Positions 8,917-17,711 of a DNA stretch of 64,000 nucleotides are shown here, piece after piece. Origin of the DNA: a candidate division TA06 bacterium 32_111 (lineage in GTDB: Bacteria > Hydrothermota > 32-111); assembly GCA_001508335.1 (NCBI GenBank), contig LGFX01000001.1, positions 62,001-126,000 on the forward strand, written 5' to 3'. Both the position numbers and the translations under genes were made by a program. The notes beneath the pieces were generated by a model. It had not been told where the DNA came from. It saw nothing but the letters and a program-made list of their open reading frames with translations, and did not search any database. Each line of letters starts with the position of its first letter. Within the stretch, counting starts at the first letter, position 1.

Positions 8917-9989
8917 AAAAAACTGTTGATCTTATAATAGGAGCAAGACCTAATTTTATAAAAGTTGTAAAACTTAATAGAATTTTAAGGGAAAATTTTA
9001 ATGTAAGATTAATTCATACCGGGCAACATTACACGAAGGAGATGTCAGATATATTTTTTGAGGATCTTTCAATTCCAAAGCCAGATTATTCTTTTGACGT
9101 TAAAAGTGGAACTCATGCTTACCAGACATATAAAATAATGGTTGAATATGAAAGATTACTCTTAAAAAGAAAACCACACCTTTGTGTTGTTTTTGGTGAT
9201 GTGAACTCAACAATGGCAGCAACGATTGCAGCAAAAAAACTCTATTTGAAAGTTGCTCATGTTGAGGCGGGTTTAAGAAGTTTTGATAAAAGTATGCCTG
9301 AAGAGATAAATAGAATAGTTACAGATTCACTTTCAGATTTTCTATTCGCTCCATCACAAGATGCTGTTTCCAACCTTTTAAAGGAAGGGAGAGAAAAGAG
9401 AAATATTTTTCTTGTTGGAAACATAATGATAGATACCCTAAAAGAGAATCTTGATAAAATAAGGAGCATCGATATCTGTAAAGAGTTTTCCGTTAAAAGA
9501 AAAAATTTCATCTATCTAACATTACATAGACCTTCAAATGTTGATGATAGAAAAAGGTTTATAAAAATTTTGAATTTTGTTAAAATTCTTTCAAAAGAGT
9601 ATCCTGTAATACTTCCCCTTCATCCAAGAACTGAAAAGATGATAAATCTTTTCAATTTAAAAAAATATATATCAGAAAAAATATATTTTATAAAACCTGT
9701 GTCCTATCTTAAATCAGTTGCTCTTGAGATGAATTCGAAATTCGTTTTAACCGATTCTGGAGGTATTCAGGAGGAAACCACATTTTTGAATGTTCCTTGT
9801 TTTACATTGAGAAAGAACACTGAAAGACCTGTTACTCTTACAGAAGGAACAAATACCCTTTTAGAACCTGAGGTTGAAAGTATTGAAAAAATTTTCAATA
9901 CTTCTGAAAGAGTAAAACGAAATAGAATTAAATATTGGGATGGCAAAACATCAGAGAGGATTTCAAGAATTTTAGAAGAATTATTATAA
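8913..9989 (+). CDS. wecB: UDP-N-acetylglucosamine 2-epimerase (non-hydrolysing type)
   Basis: The 358-residue protein has the GT-B-like epimerase fold signatures: a start with IIGARPNFIKV, GQHY, VVFGDVNSTMAA near residue 92, HVEAGLRSFD near residue 115, PEEINR, and the late TDSGGIQEET segment. The enzyme interconverts UDP-GlcNAc and UDP-ManNAc for cell-surface glycan synthesis. It overlaps the upstream epimerase by four bases, indicating coupled translation. The wecB name reflects family membership, and the glycan made here is unknown. Confidence 0.9.
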   Translation: MKKTVDLIIGARPNFIKVVKLNRILRENFNVRLIHTGQHYTKEMSDIFFEDLSIPKPDYSFDVKSGTHAYQTYKIMVEYERLLLKRKPHLCVVFGDVNSTMAATIAAKKLYLKVAHVEAGLRSFDKSMPEEINRIVTDSLSDFLFAPSQDAVSNLLKEGREKRNIFLVGNIMIDTLKENLDKIRSIDICKEFSVKRKNFIYLTLHRPSNVDDRKRFIKILNFVKILSKEYPVILPLHPRTEKMINLFNLKKYISEKIYFIKPVSYLKSVALEMNSKFVLTDSGGIQEETTFLNVPCFTLRKNTERPVTLTEGTNTLLEPEVESIEKIFNTSERVKRNRIKYWDGKTSERISRILEELL

Positions 9990-10006
9990 ACGTAAAAGGG
10001 GTTTTT

Positions 10007-10660
10007 ATGAAAAAAAAACTTTATCTTCTTTTTATTTTCATTTTTCTTTTAGTTGATAAAATTTTTCCATCAAACCAACTTGCGGATCCGGTCTATACAG
10101 GTAATATTCATTTTCAATACAATCTTGCTTATGCCGGGTATTTTTCTGAAGATGATAAAAACTTAGCTGACTCTTTAAAAGAGAGTAAAGGTTATTGGGG
10201 CTTTTCTTTCAACTATGGACTCGCAAAATATCTTGATCTTGTTGTTGGATACCAGAGTAATTCTGCAGGTTTCGGTTTAAAATACTCTCCTGATTTTAAA
10301 ATGCCTTTAAAGTTGGCTCTCCAAAGTGATCTTTATACGAATGTGTCAAACGTTTTGGTTTATCCAATATTTTCCGGTATAATAGGTTACCATATTAGCC
10401 CAAACATATCTTTTACAACAGGTATTTCAACGTATCTCCATTTTACCGAAAGGATAAAGAATGAGTTGTTTTTAACTCTTGACATAGAAAGGGGAGATCT
10501 CTTCAAACATAAAGTCCCAGATTTTTTCGTTAACATTTTCATCCCAAAATCTTTCCAGATAGATGTTACATATCCATTCTCCGATCAGGCAAAGAAGTTG
10601 TATATAGGTTTTTCAATAAGGCACGAATTCGAATTGAATTCTAAGGAGGAAAGTATATAA
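10007..10660 (+). CDS. Probable outer-membrane beta-barrel protein
   Basis: No named family is recognised. The start at 10007 follows AAAAGGGG and begins a clear signal peptide (MKKKLYLLFIFIFLLV, cleaved near SNQLA). The 217-residue product has alternating polar/hydrophobic strands, many aromatic residues and a final strand GFSIRHEFEL, which fits an 8-10 strand outer-membrane barrel or porin-like lipid-binding protein. It sits 17 bases behind the 2-epimerase gene, likely in the same transcript. The promoter of the following tRNA lies inside its last codons. Confidence 0.65.
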   Translation: MKKKLYLLFIFIFLLVDKIFPSNQLADPVYTGNIHFQYNLAYAGYFSEDDKNLADSLKESKGYWGFSFNYGLAKYLDLVVGYQSNSAGFGLKYSPDFKMPLKLALQSDLYTNVSNVLVYPIFSGIIGYHISPNISFTTGISTYLHFTERIKNELFLTLDIERGDLFKHKVPDFFVNIFIPKSFQIDVTYPFSDQAKKLYIGFSIRHEFELNSKEESI

Positions 10661-10661
10661 T
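10634..10661 (+). promoter_or_regulatory. Promoter of tRNA-Arg inside the end of a coding gene
   Basis: TTGAAT (10634-10639), a 16-base spacer and TATAAT (10656-10661). It overlaps the last codons and stop of the barrel-protein gene. The tRNA starts 8 bases downstream. Confidence 0.7.
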
Positions 10662-10669
10662 ATACTCTC

Positions 10670-10743
10670 GCGCCCGTAGCTCAACTGGATAGAGCACTTG
10701 ACTACGGATCAAGAGGTTGGGGGTTCGATTCCCTTCGGGCGCT
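10670..10743 (+). tRNA. tRNA-Arg (anticodon ACG)
   Basis: Acceptor arms GCGCCCG/CGGGCGC, D-arm GCTCAACTGGATAGAGC, anticodon loop CTACGGA reading ACG, T-loop GGTTCGATTCC. CCA is not encoded. This is the tRNA whose A34 is converted to inosine by TadA, and a tadA gene lies at 53235. Confidence 0.96.
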
Positions 10744-10746
10744 ATC

Positions 10747-10774
10747 TTGAAAGTATAATTTTTTATGATAAAAT
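10747..10774 (+). promoter_or_regulatory. Sigma-70-type promoter before the class V aminotransferase
   Basis: TTGAAA (10747-10752), a 16-base spacer and TAAAAT (10769-10774), with TGA giving an extended -10. It starts 4 bases after the tRNA-Arg. Confidence 0.65.
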
Positions 10775-10793
10775 ATTATAAAAAGGTGGGCTT

Positions 10794-11885
10794 ATGAAAG
10801 ATTTTTCTACATATTTTAACCCCAGAGAGGTTTTATATTTCAACTCAGCATCATCTGGAATTCCTACAAAGGAAAGTGTTTCTAAAGCGCAAAAGTTACT
10901 TGAACAACTTTCTTTTGAAGGGGATGTACCTCTTGAAACATATTTTTCTACCATAGAAAATTGCAGAAAGGAAATCGCAAAACTTATAAACTGTAAACAA
11001 AACAGTATTGGTCTGGTTCAGAATACAACATCATCCGTTCATATCATTAAAAATGGATTTTCCGAAATAAAAAAAATTATTGTATATGGAAAAGGTTTCC
11101 CATGCACTTTAGTTCCATTTCAGAAAGATGATAGATATTCTGTTGAAGTTATAACTAAAAATCCAAACAATCTTGATAGGGAATTATCTAAATACAAAAA
11201 ATGTTTAGTTTTTGTTGATCTTGTAGATTATCTTACAGGTGAGATGGTTGATTTGAACGTTTTACTTGAAATAGTTCATAGTAGAAATTCTCTCATCGCT
11301 GTAGATGCTATACAGGCAGCAGGTTCCGTTCCAATAGATCTCGAGAAAACACCGGTAGATTTTCTTTTCGCTGGTGCTTCAAAATGGCTCTTGGGTCCAC
11401 AAGGTATAGGGTTTTTATATATGGATGAACAACATATAGATAGAGTTGTTAAGAGAAACTGTGGATGGCTTTCTTTAGATTACAAAAATTTCGATTCTTT
11501 TGAAAATTTACCTGATTACAGGATCAATGGTTCTGGAATAGAGAGTGGAACGAGAAACTTTTTAGGTATAACTATGATGGGTGAGAACTTAAAATTTTTA
11601 AACAGCATAGGCAAAGAAGAGATATATTCTCACAATCTTGAAGGAATAAAAAATATAGGGCATATGCTTGAAAATTTTGGTTTTCTTTCTCAAAACTTAA
11701 TAGAAATAAAAACACCGATAATCTCTTTCAAAACGAAAAAAACAAAAAACTTTTTCAACTACCTTATCGAAAAGAATGTCAGAGTCTCTTTCAGAGATGG
11801 AATGGTTAGGTTCGCTTTCCACATTTTCAACAATGAAAATGAAATTTTCAGATTGAAAGAGATAATGGATAGATTTAGTTTTTAA
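10794..11885 (+). CDS. Class V aminotransferase / cysteine desulfurase-like PLP enzyme
   Basis: A fold-type I PLP enzyme of 363 residues. The Schiff-base lysine is Lys197 in GASKWLLGPQGIGFLY, and the FVDLVDYLTGEMVDL and IAVDAIQAAGSVPID segments are typical of class V enzymes. An active-site cysteine loop of the NifS/IscS type is not obvious, so an isopenicillin-epimerase-like or selenocysteine-lyase-like role is as likely as desulfurase. It has its own promoter after tRNA-Arg and converges with the glycosyltransferase gene, overlapping it by 11 bases tail to tail. Confidence 0.8.
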   Translation: MKDFSTYFNPREVLYFNSASSGIPTKESVSKAQKLLEQLSFEGDVPLETYFSTIENCRKEIAKLINCKQNSIGLVQNTTSSVHIIKNGFSEIKKIIVYGKGFPCTLVPFQKDDRYSVEVITKNPNNLDRELSKYKKCLVFVDLVDYLTGEMVDLNVLLEIVHSRNSLIAVDAIQAAGSVPIDLEKTPVDFLFAGASKWLLGPQGIGFLYMDEQHIDRVVKRNCGWLSLDYKNFDSFENLPDYRINGSGIESGTRNFLGITMMGENLKFLNSIGKEEIYSHNLEGIKNIGHMLENFGFLSQNLIEIKTPIISFKTKKTKNFFNYLIEKNVRVSFRDGMVRFAFHIFNNENEIFRLKEIMDRFSF

Positions 11886-12978
11886 GCAGTTTTTTGTAAA
11901 AATCCAAAAGTTTATCTTTCTCTTTATTCCAGTTGAATTCCTTCTGAACTTTTTTATAAGCGTCTTCAACGAGTTTTTTAGAAAATTCTTTATTCTCAAG
12001 TAAATACAAAATTTTTTTCTTAATATCTTCCGGTGATAATGGATCGAAAAAGAATGCAATATCTTTGAAGGTGTTTTTCCAGTAATCGAAATTTGACATA
12101 AGAACAGGGATTTTACACAGGAAATATTCGAAAGGTTTGTTTGGAAGTGTTGTGAGATGGTTCTGGGCAGGTAAAAAGGGGACTATTCCTATATCACCTT
12201 CTTTGATGAATTTGAAATGTTCACCGTAAGGGAAATTCCCTAAATATTTTGTATATTTATAACCTTTCCTTTTTTCACAATCCTCTTTTAATCCTTTATC
12301 CTGCCATTCACCTAAAAGATGTAGTTCAACTTTCCCATCCAAAAGTCCAACAGCATCAACAAGTTGTGTGATACCTCTTATATAAGTTAATCCACCGGAA
12401 TAGACTACTATAGGTTTTTCGTTAAATTTTTTTACTCCATCCTCTATTTTAAAATCTATATCTGGAAAATTTCTAAACACAAGGATATTTTTGTTTTTAT
12501 AAAGTTTTTCAAGATCAGGTCTTGCTACAATAAGACCATCGAAAAAATAGGATGTCACCAGTTCGAAAAATCTTACAGATTTTGCTATCAAAAATTTTAA
12601 AATATAGGGCTTTAAATATGTTTTTTCAATTATAAGACCATAGTTGTTCTCATGAGAGTCGAATACCACTTTCTTCCCAAAGATTTTAAGGAGGATTCCT
12701 GTAATTAAAAGTTCAGGGTCGTGGAAATGGTAAAGAGAATAATCGGTCCCAACAAGTTGGAAGAAAGTGTCAAAAGGTGAGAAAATGATCCTTAAAAATC
12801 TGTTCTTTCTTTTTTTAAGTTTTTTTAAAAAAATATTTTCATCCTCTTTTTTCTCTTCTTCAACATTTGGGTTAAAGTAAAAAATTTTATAAGAATCTTT
12901 AAGCGCTTTTATCTCTTTATGAAATATCCTTACATCGTAAACTTTATGGACTGTTGAAAATATCGCTATACTTTTCAT
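11875..12978 (-). CDS. Glycosyltransferase family 4-type protein
   Basis: The 367-residue GT-B protein has an N-terminal half with FHDPELLITG and VFDSHENN motifs, then GLIVARPDLEKLY. The C-terminal nucleotide-sugar half has VVYSGGLTYIRGITQLV (about residue 190), HLLGEW, and a late IGIVPFLPAQNHLTTLPNKPFEYFLCKIPVL segment with the family glutamate. It probably adds a sugar to a surface glycan. The ATG lies 9 bases after a -10 box on the minus strand with no clear ribosome site, so the mRNA may be leaderless. Confidence 0.85.
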   Translation of the reverse strand: MKSIAIFSTVHKVYDVRIFHKEIKALKDSYKIFYFNPNVEEEKKEDENIFLKKLKKRKNRFLRIIFSPFDTFFQLVGTDYSLYHFHDPELLITGILLKIFGKKVVFDSHENNYGLIIEKTYLKPYILKFLIAKSVRFFELVTSYFFDGLIVARPDLEKLYKNKNILVFRNFPDIDFKIEDGVKKFNEKPIVVYSGGLTYIRGITQLVDAVGLLDGKVELHLLGEWQDKGLKEDCEKRKGYKYTKYLGNFPYGEHFKFIKEGDIGIVPFLPAQNHLTTLPNKPFEYFLCKIPVLMSNFDYWKNTFKDIAFFFDPLSPEDIKKKILYLLENKEFSKKLVEDAYKKVQKEFNWNKEKDKLLDFYKKLLKN

Positions 12979-12987
12979 AGATAAAGA

Positions 12988-13015
12988 ATTTTAGCAACAT
13001 TTGCAAAATAATCAA
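12988..13015 (-). promoter_or_regulatory. Minus-strand promoter of the glycosyltransferase
   Basis: TTGATT (13015-13010), a 16-base spacer and TAAAAT (12993-12988). Nine bases separate the -10 box from the ATG at 12978, leaving a leader of at most about 3 bases. Confidence 0.6.
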
Positions 13016-13030
13016 CATATTTCTATGCTC

Positions 13031-13058
13031 TTGACTTTAATTTTTAATATGATATTTT
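13031..13058 (+). promoter_or_regulatory. Sigma-70-type promoter of rocD
   Basis: TTGACT (13031-13036), a 16-base spacer and TATTTT (13053-13058), with TGA just before the -10. It is arranged back to back with the glycosyltransferase promoter. Confidence 0.55.
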
Positions 13059-13081
13059 ATAGATTCAAAAAAGGAGTGTTT

Positions 13082-14290
13082 ATGAAAAAATCAAATAAAC
13101 TTTTTGAAATGGAAAAAAAGTATGGAGCAAACAATTACCATCCGCTCGATGTTTGTTTAGCAAAAGGGAAAGGCATATGGGTATGGGATACAGAAGGGAA
13201 AAAGTATTTAGATTTTTTGAGTTCATATTCTGCTGTAAATCAGGGACATTGTAATCCAAAGATTGCACAAGCAGCAATAAAACAGATGAAAAAACTAACA
13301 TTGACAAGTAGAGCATTCCATAACGACCAACTACCTTTGTTCTATGAAAAACTTTGCAAACTTGCAAAGATGGATAAGATGTTGCCTATGAACTCTGGTG
13401 CTGAGGCTGTTGAAACCGCTTTAAAGGCTATAAGGAAATGGGGATACACTGTAAAGGGTGTTGAAAAGGATAAAGCTGAGATAATAGTTTCTAAAAACAA
13501 TTTCCATGGTAGAACTATTACGATAATTTCTTTTTCATCTGAATTCCAGTACAAAGATGGATTTGGACCTTTAACACAAGGTTTCGTAGAGATACCTTTT
13601 GGGGATACGGATGCCCTTGAAAAAGCTATAACACCAAACACTGTTGCTTTTTTAACTGAACCGATACAGGGAGAGGGCGGAATAATAATACCACCTGATG
13701 GATTTTTGAAAAGGGCACAGGAGATATGTAGAAAAAATAACATCCTTTTCGTTTTAGATGAAATACAAACCGGTCTTTGCAGAACGGGAAAACTTTTCGC
13801 ACACCTTTGGGAAGAAGGGGTAAAACCTGATGGACTTATACTAGGAAAAGCTCTCTCTGGAGGATATTATCCTGTTAGTGCATTCCTTGCAAAGAAAGAG
13901 GTTATGGATGTATTCAAACCAGGTGACCATGGTTCAACATTTGGTGGAAACCCATTGGCAAGTGCTATAGCAGTTGCTTCTCTCGATGTACTTATAAAGG
14001 AGAAACTTGATAAGAACTCTTTGAAGATGGGTAACTATTTTATGAAACTTCTAAAATCAATTAAATCCGATTATATAAAGGAAGTTAGAGGAAGGGGACT
14101 TCTTATAGGTGTCGAATTGAATGAAAACGCTGGTGGTGCAAGGAGATTCTGCGAAGCCTTAATGAAAGAGGGACTCCTTTGCAAAGAGACACACGAAAAT
14201 ATTATAAGGTTCGCTCCACCACTTGTCATAACCAAAAAAGATATTGATTGGGCATTTAAAAGGATTGAAAAAGTTTTTAAAACTATATAA
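13082..14290 (+). CDS. rocD: Ornithine--oxo-acid aminotransferase
   Basis: A class III PLP aminotransferase of 402 residues that interconverts ornithine and glutamate semialdehyde. NQGHCNPKI, LTSRAFHNDQLP and MNSGAEAVETA are the usual ornithine aminotransferase signatures. The PLP lysine is Lys256 in LGKALSGGYYPVS, and FLTEPIQGEGGI and FVLDEIQTG hold the PLP aspartate region. The ATG at 13082 follows AAAAGGAG. An in-frame upstream extension has no ribosome site and would run through the promoter. It may feed arginine or proline metabolism, and a basic amino-acid decarboxylase lies at 36690. Confidence 0.92.
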   Translation: MKKSNKLFEMEKKYGANNYHPLDVCLAKGKGIWVWDTEGKKYLDFLSSYSAVNQGHCNPKIAQAAIKQMKKLTLTSRAFHNDQLPLFYEKLCKLAKMDKMLPMNSGAEAVETALKAIRKWGYTVKGVEKDKAEIIVSKNNFHGRTITIISFSSEFQYKDGFGPLTQGFVEIPFGDTDALEKAITPNTVAFLTEPIQGEGGIIIPPDGFLKRAQEICRKNNILFVLDEIQTGLCRTGKLFAHLWEEGVKPDGLILGKALSGGYYPVSAFLAKKEVMDVFKPGDHGSTFGGNPLASAIAVASLDVLIKEKLDKNSLKMGNYFMKLLKSIKSDYIKEVRGRGLLIGVELNENAGGARRFCEALMKEGLLCKETHENIIRFAPPLVITKKDIDWAFKRIEKVFKTI

Positions 14291-14295
14291 AAGTA

Positions 14296-14323
14296 TTGAC
14301 ATTTTTTATAATTTTGATATAAA
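14296..14323 (+). promoter_or_regulatory. Promoter of the tRNA-Gly/Cys/Leu array
   Basis: A perfect TTGACA (14296-14301), a 16-base spacer and TATAAA (14318-14323). tRNA-Gly begins 13 bases downstream. Confidence 0.8.
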
Positions 14324-14336
14324 ATGTTTTCAAAGA

Positions 14337-14412
14337 GCGGGAATAGCTCAGTTGGTAGAGCGTCACCTTGCCAAGGTGAATGTCGCGGGTTCAAGTCCCG
14401 TTTCCCGCTCCA
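14337..14412 (+). tRNA. tRNA-Gly (anticodon GCC)
   Basis: Acceptor arms GCGGGAA/TTCCCGC, anticodon loop TTGCCAA reading GCC, T-loop GGTTCAAGTCC, and an encoded CCA at 14410-14412. First member of a three-tRNA array. Confidence 0.97.
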
Positions 14413-14422
14413 TTTTTTTCCT

Positions 14423-14494
14423 GGCGGTATAGCCAAGTGGTAAGGCGACGGTCTGCAAAACCGTTATTCTCCGGTTCAAATCCGGATGCCGCCT
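14423..14494 (+). tRNA. tRNA-Cys (anticodon GCA)
   Basis: Acceptor arms GGCGGTA/TGCCGCC, anticodon loop CTGCAAA reading GCA, T-loop GGTTCAAATCC. CCA is not encoded. It lies 10 bases after tRNA-Gly. Confidence 0.96.
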
Positions 14495-14497
14495 TTT

Positions 14498-14583
14498 GCC
14501 GGAGTGATGGAATTGGTAGACATAGCGGACTTAAAATCCGCTGGGACTTCAATCCCGTGCCGGTTCGAGTCCGGCCTCCGGCA
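14498..14583 (+). tRNA. tRNA-Leu (anticodon TAA)
   Basis: A class II tRNA with a long variable arm. Acceptor arms GCCGGAG/CTCCGGC, anticodon loop CTTAAAA reading TAA, T-loop GGTTCGAGTCC. CCA is not encoded. Only three bases separate it from tRNA-Cys. Confidence 0.96.
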
Positions 14584-14587
14584 CTTT

Positions 14588-15181
14588 ATGAATATGTTTA
14601 AAAAGAAAAAAAATTATCCTTTTATCCTTTTAATTCTTTTAGTTGTTCTTACTGGTTGTTTCCCAAAGAATGACAGGTACCTTTCATTTTTTAAAAGCAA
14701 GGTTGATAAGGATTATCCTTTTATGAAAGGTTTAGAAAAGAAGAATGTTATTACAAAAAGTGATGTAGCTTACCTTTTTGGAATATATTTCCCCCAGCAG
14801 ATTTTCATTTACAGTAACGAGATCCCTTTTGACATAAAAATGTTTCCAAAAAGTGAGATCCTGTACGCACAGGTAAAAAGGGGAATTTTACCACCACTTC
14901 CAGATAATACATTTAAGCCTGAAACCCCTATCTTAAGGTACCAGATTGCGGTATTTTTTTATAACTTTATTTTGAAAAATGGGTTCCTTTCCAATTTTAA
15001 AATGAATGTAGTAGATATTAAGGATGTTGACGAAAAATTTTTTGCATACAAACCTATTTCGAATGTGATTTTTTTAGGGATTATGGAAGTTGATGATGGG
15101 TATTTCAACCCTTATAATACAATATCTGGATACGAGTTGATAAAATATTTTTACAGGTTAAACAATCTCTTTTTAAGATAA
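14588..15181 (+). CDS. Lipoprotein, SLH-like/unknown
   Basis: The ATG at 14588 lies 4 bases after tRNA-Leu and begins a lipoprotein signal peptide. Four or five lysines are followed by a hydrophobic run and the lipobox LTGC, with Cys24 as the lipidated residue. The remaining 170 or so residues have two repeats of an F-x-PETPILRYQIAVFFYNF / YNTISGYELIKYFYRL type. These recall S-layer-homology motifs (a Pro/Ile segment, then a helix anchoring to the wall or outer membrane), but the match is weak. There is no room for a ribosome site except inside the tRNA. It overlaps the next gene by one base. Confidence 0.75.
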   Translation: MNMFKKKKNYPFILLILLVVLTGCFPKNDRYLSFFKSKVDKDYPFMKGLEKKNVITKSDVAYLFGIYFPQQIFIYSNEIPFDIKMFPKSEILYAQVKRGILPPLPDNTFKPETPILRYQIAVFFYNFILKNGFLSNFKMNVVDIKDVDEKFFAYKPISNVIFLGIMEVDDGYFNPYNTISGYELIKYFYRLNNLFLR

Positions 15182-16401
15182 TGTCAATAAAAATTTCAAA
15201 GATAAAAAAAGGTTCCATATTTAAAAAGCACTCCATATCTGTGGGTGATAGAATAGTTTCGATCAACGGAAGGGAGATATTCGACTTTTTAGGTGTACTT
15301 TTCGAAACTTCTTTTGAAAAGATGGTTTTTCTTGTAAAAAAGAAGGATGGTGATTTTATAGAATTTGAGGTTTCAAAAAAAGATTATGGTAAAATAAAAA
15401 TTGAGTTTGATGAGTTTGAAAGGAGGAGATGCAACAATAAATGTATTTTCTGTTTTGTTGATCAGAACCCAAAAGGTCTTAGAAAAAGTTTATATTTTAA
15501 GGATGACGATTACAGGGAATCTTTCGAGTATGGTAATTTCATAACTCTTTCCAATTTGAATGATAGGCTGCTTCTTAATATAGTTGAGCATAAAATATCT
15601 CCACTCTACATTTCTGTCCATTCCGTTGATAACGTTTTGAGGAAAAAAATTTTTGGAGTGGAAAACGGAATTGAAAAAATTGAAAAGTTGATAGATGGGG
15701 GAATAAAAATACATGGTCAGGTTGTCCTTATGAGGAATATAAATGATGGTAAATATCTTGAAGAGACAATAAGGTATGCTGCGAGTAAAGGATTTTTATC
15801 ACTTGGTATCGTTCCTTTAGGTTTAACAAAGTACAGAAAAGACTTATCAAAATTTACTCCCATAGATAGAGATTATGCAAAAAATCTTATTGAGTATGTT
15901 GAAAATTTGAAAAAAATTTTTGGATACAAAAAAGTTTACGTAGCGGATGAACTTTTTCTGAAATCTGGGATGAAAATCCCTCCAAAAAGTTATTACCATT
16001 CTTTCCCACAGTATGAAAATGGGATAGGTATGGTTAGGAACTTTATTGAAGAAACCAAGAATTTTAAAGATAAAAAACTTAAAAAGGGTTACGCTATTAT
16101 AACAGGAAAAAGTTTTGGAGATTTTTTGATAAAAAATTGTTATTTTAAATCTGAAAGGATTTTGCCTTTAGTTAACACTTTTTTTGGAGAGATCGTTACG
16201 GTAACTGGCCTTCTAACAGCATTTGATATTGTAAAAATAATGAAAGAGACAGATTATAAAAATTATCTTATACATAAAAATGTTTTTAACATTGATGGTT
16301 TAACACTTGATAATTTCACAAAAAAAGATATTATTAAAAGCAGTGGGAAAAACCTTATAGTTTTGGAAAAAAATATTGATATTAAAAGGTATCTTTTATG
16401 A
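15181..16401 (+). CDS. PDZ / radical-SAM-like iron-sulphur protein (DUF512 family)
   Basis: A 406-residue member of the conserved DUF512 family. The N-terminal PDZ-like part (VGDRIVSINGREI, about residues 21-35) is followed by a radical-SAM-like cluster motif CNNKCIFCF (Cys84, Cys88, Cys91), then GLRKSLYFKDDDYRESF and ISPLYISVHS. The C-terminal DUF512 part has YAIITGKSFG. The family is widespread in anaerobes and cyanobacteria without a settled function. Here it is followed at once by der and plsY, the common arrangement. The start overlaps the lipoprotein stop (TAATG). Confidence 0.85.
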   Translation: MSIKISKIKKGSIFKKHSISVGDRIVSINGREIFDFLGVLFETSFEKMVFLVKKKDGDFIEFEVSKKDYGKIKIEFDEFERRRCNNKCIFCFVDQNPKGLRKSLYFKDDDYRESFEYGNFITLSNLNDRLLLNIVEHKISPLYISVHSVDNVLRKKIFGVENGIEKIEKLIDGGIKIHGQVVLMRNINDGKYLEETIRYAASKGFLSLGIVPLGLTKYRKDLSKFTPIDRDYAKNLIEYVENLKKIFGYKKVYVADELFLKSGMKIPPKSYYHSFPQYENGIGMVRNFIEETKNFKDKKLKKGYAIITGKSFGDFLIKNCYFKSERILPLVNTFFGEIVTVTGLLTAFDIVKIMKETDYKNYLIHKNVFNIDGLTLDNFTKKDIIKSSGKNLIVLEKNIDIKRYLL

Positions 16402-17711
16402 ATGTTGTATCTATAATAGGAAAACCTAATGTTGGGAAATCAACACTTTTCAACGCCCTTTTAGGTAAAAGAGAGGCTGTTGTTCATTCAACACCTAACC
16501 TTACAAGGGATAGGCATTATGAAAAAATAGAGATAGATGGTAAAGAATTTGTAATCATAGATACTGGAGGAATTGAAGAGAATCCAAAGAATGTAACTTT
16601 CAGTGACCTTATAGAACAGCAGGTTGATATTGCGATAAATCAGTCAGATATAATACTGTTTGTTGTAGATAACAGAAATGGTATTACAGGTGATGATTAT
16701 TATATAGCTGAAAAATTAAGACGTAGAAAGAAGGATGTTATCCTTATCGTTAACAAATGCGATAAGTATGATGATTTCCCTGATCCTGATATTTTTAAAC
16801 TCGGTTTTGGTACTTATATTCAAACTTCGGCAGAGCATAAGTTGAACCTTTCTACATTAAAAGAGATGCTTGTTGAAAGGTACAGGGAACAGAAGAAAGA
16901 TGGGTTTTTTAAGGAGGGATTAAAGATAGCGATAGTAGGTAAACCTAATACAGGGAAATCCACCATCGTTAACTCTCTCCTCAACGAAAACAGGATGATA
17001 GTTTCTCCAATACCTGGAACAACGAGGGATTCTGTAGATTCTTACCTTGAGTATAAAAAGAACCATTTTGTTCTTATAGATACCGCAGGAATAAGAAGGG
17101 CATCTAAAATAAAAGAACCTACGGAATACTATACGATTTTGAGAAGTAAACTCGCCATGGAAAGGGCTGATGTTGTTGTAGTTGTAATGGATGTAAAAGA
17201 GAAAGTCACCCATCAGGATAAAAAAATTCTTGGAGAATCTCTGTTACTTTTAAAACCAACTGTAATCGTTTTTAACAAAACTGATCTTGTAACTGGAATT
17301 GAAAAAACGAAGTTTTATAAAGAGGTACTTGAAAATTTGGAGTTCGGCGATTTTTTGCCAAAACTTTTCATCTCTGCAAAGGAGAAAAAACACATATATA
17401 GAATACTCGAAAAATCTTATGAACTAAGAGGTAAATTACCTATCAAGTTTAAAAACAGTTTACTGAACACGGTACTTTTTGAAAAGATAATTCCAAATTT
17501 CAAACATCCAGTTTTGAAGAGTGGAAAAAGACCAAGATTCTACAGTTTAACACAGAAATCTCAAGACCCTGTAATTTTCATTTTGAGAGTTAACGACCCA
17601 GAAAATATTGACAGAAATTATATTAGATATATAATTAATAAAATAAGAGAGGTTTTGAACTTATCGGAGATTCCTTTCGATGTTGAATTGAGGAGAAAAG
17701 ATGATAATTAA
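16398..17711 (+). CDS. der: Ribosome-associated double-GTPase Der (EngA)
   Basis: Der is an essential GTPase for 50S subunit maturation. The 437 residues hold two tandem Era-type G domains: GKPNVGKS with DTGG and NKCD, then GKPNTGKS (about residue 178) with DTAGIRR and NKTD. A C-terminal KH-like domain follows, with RPRFYSLTQKSQDPVIFILRVN. Length and domain order are standard. It overlaps the previous gene by four bases and plsY by eleven. Confidence 0.96.
   Translation: MNVVSIIGKPNVGKSTLFNALLGKREAVVHSTPNLTRDRHYEKIEIDGKEFVIIDTGGIEENPKNVTFSDLIEQQVDIAINQSDIILFVVDNRNGITGDDYYIAEKLRRRKKDVILIVNKCDKYDDFPDPDIFKLGFGTYIQTSAEHKLNLSTLKEMLVERYREQKKDGFFKEGLKIAIVGKPNTGKSTIVNSLLNENRMIVSPIPGTTRDSVDSYLEYKKNHFVLIDTAGIRRASKIKEPTEYYTILRSKLAMERADVVVVVMDVKEKVTHQDKKILGESLLLLKPTVIVFNKTDLVTGIEKTKFYKEVLENLEFGDFLPKLFISAKEKKHIYRILEKSYELRGKLPIKFKNSLLNTVLFEKIIPNFKHPVLKSGKRPRFYSLTQKSQDPVIFILRVNDPENIDRNYIRYIINKIREVLNLSEIPFDVELRRKDDN

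Noticed and set aside
14071-14436. Minus-strand frame starting in the tRNA array and covering the end of rocD
   Set aside because: It begins with antisense tRNA text (KRDLNPRHSPWQGD) and runs antisense to a well-supported aminotransferase gene.
14380-14601. Plus-strand reading frame across the tRNA-Cys and tRNA-Leu genes
   Set aside because: It is a translation of tRNA sequence (VRRRSAKPLFSGSNPD type text) and has no ribosome site. The tRNAs explain the region.
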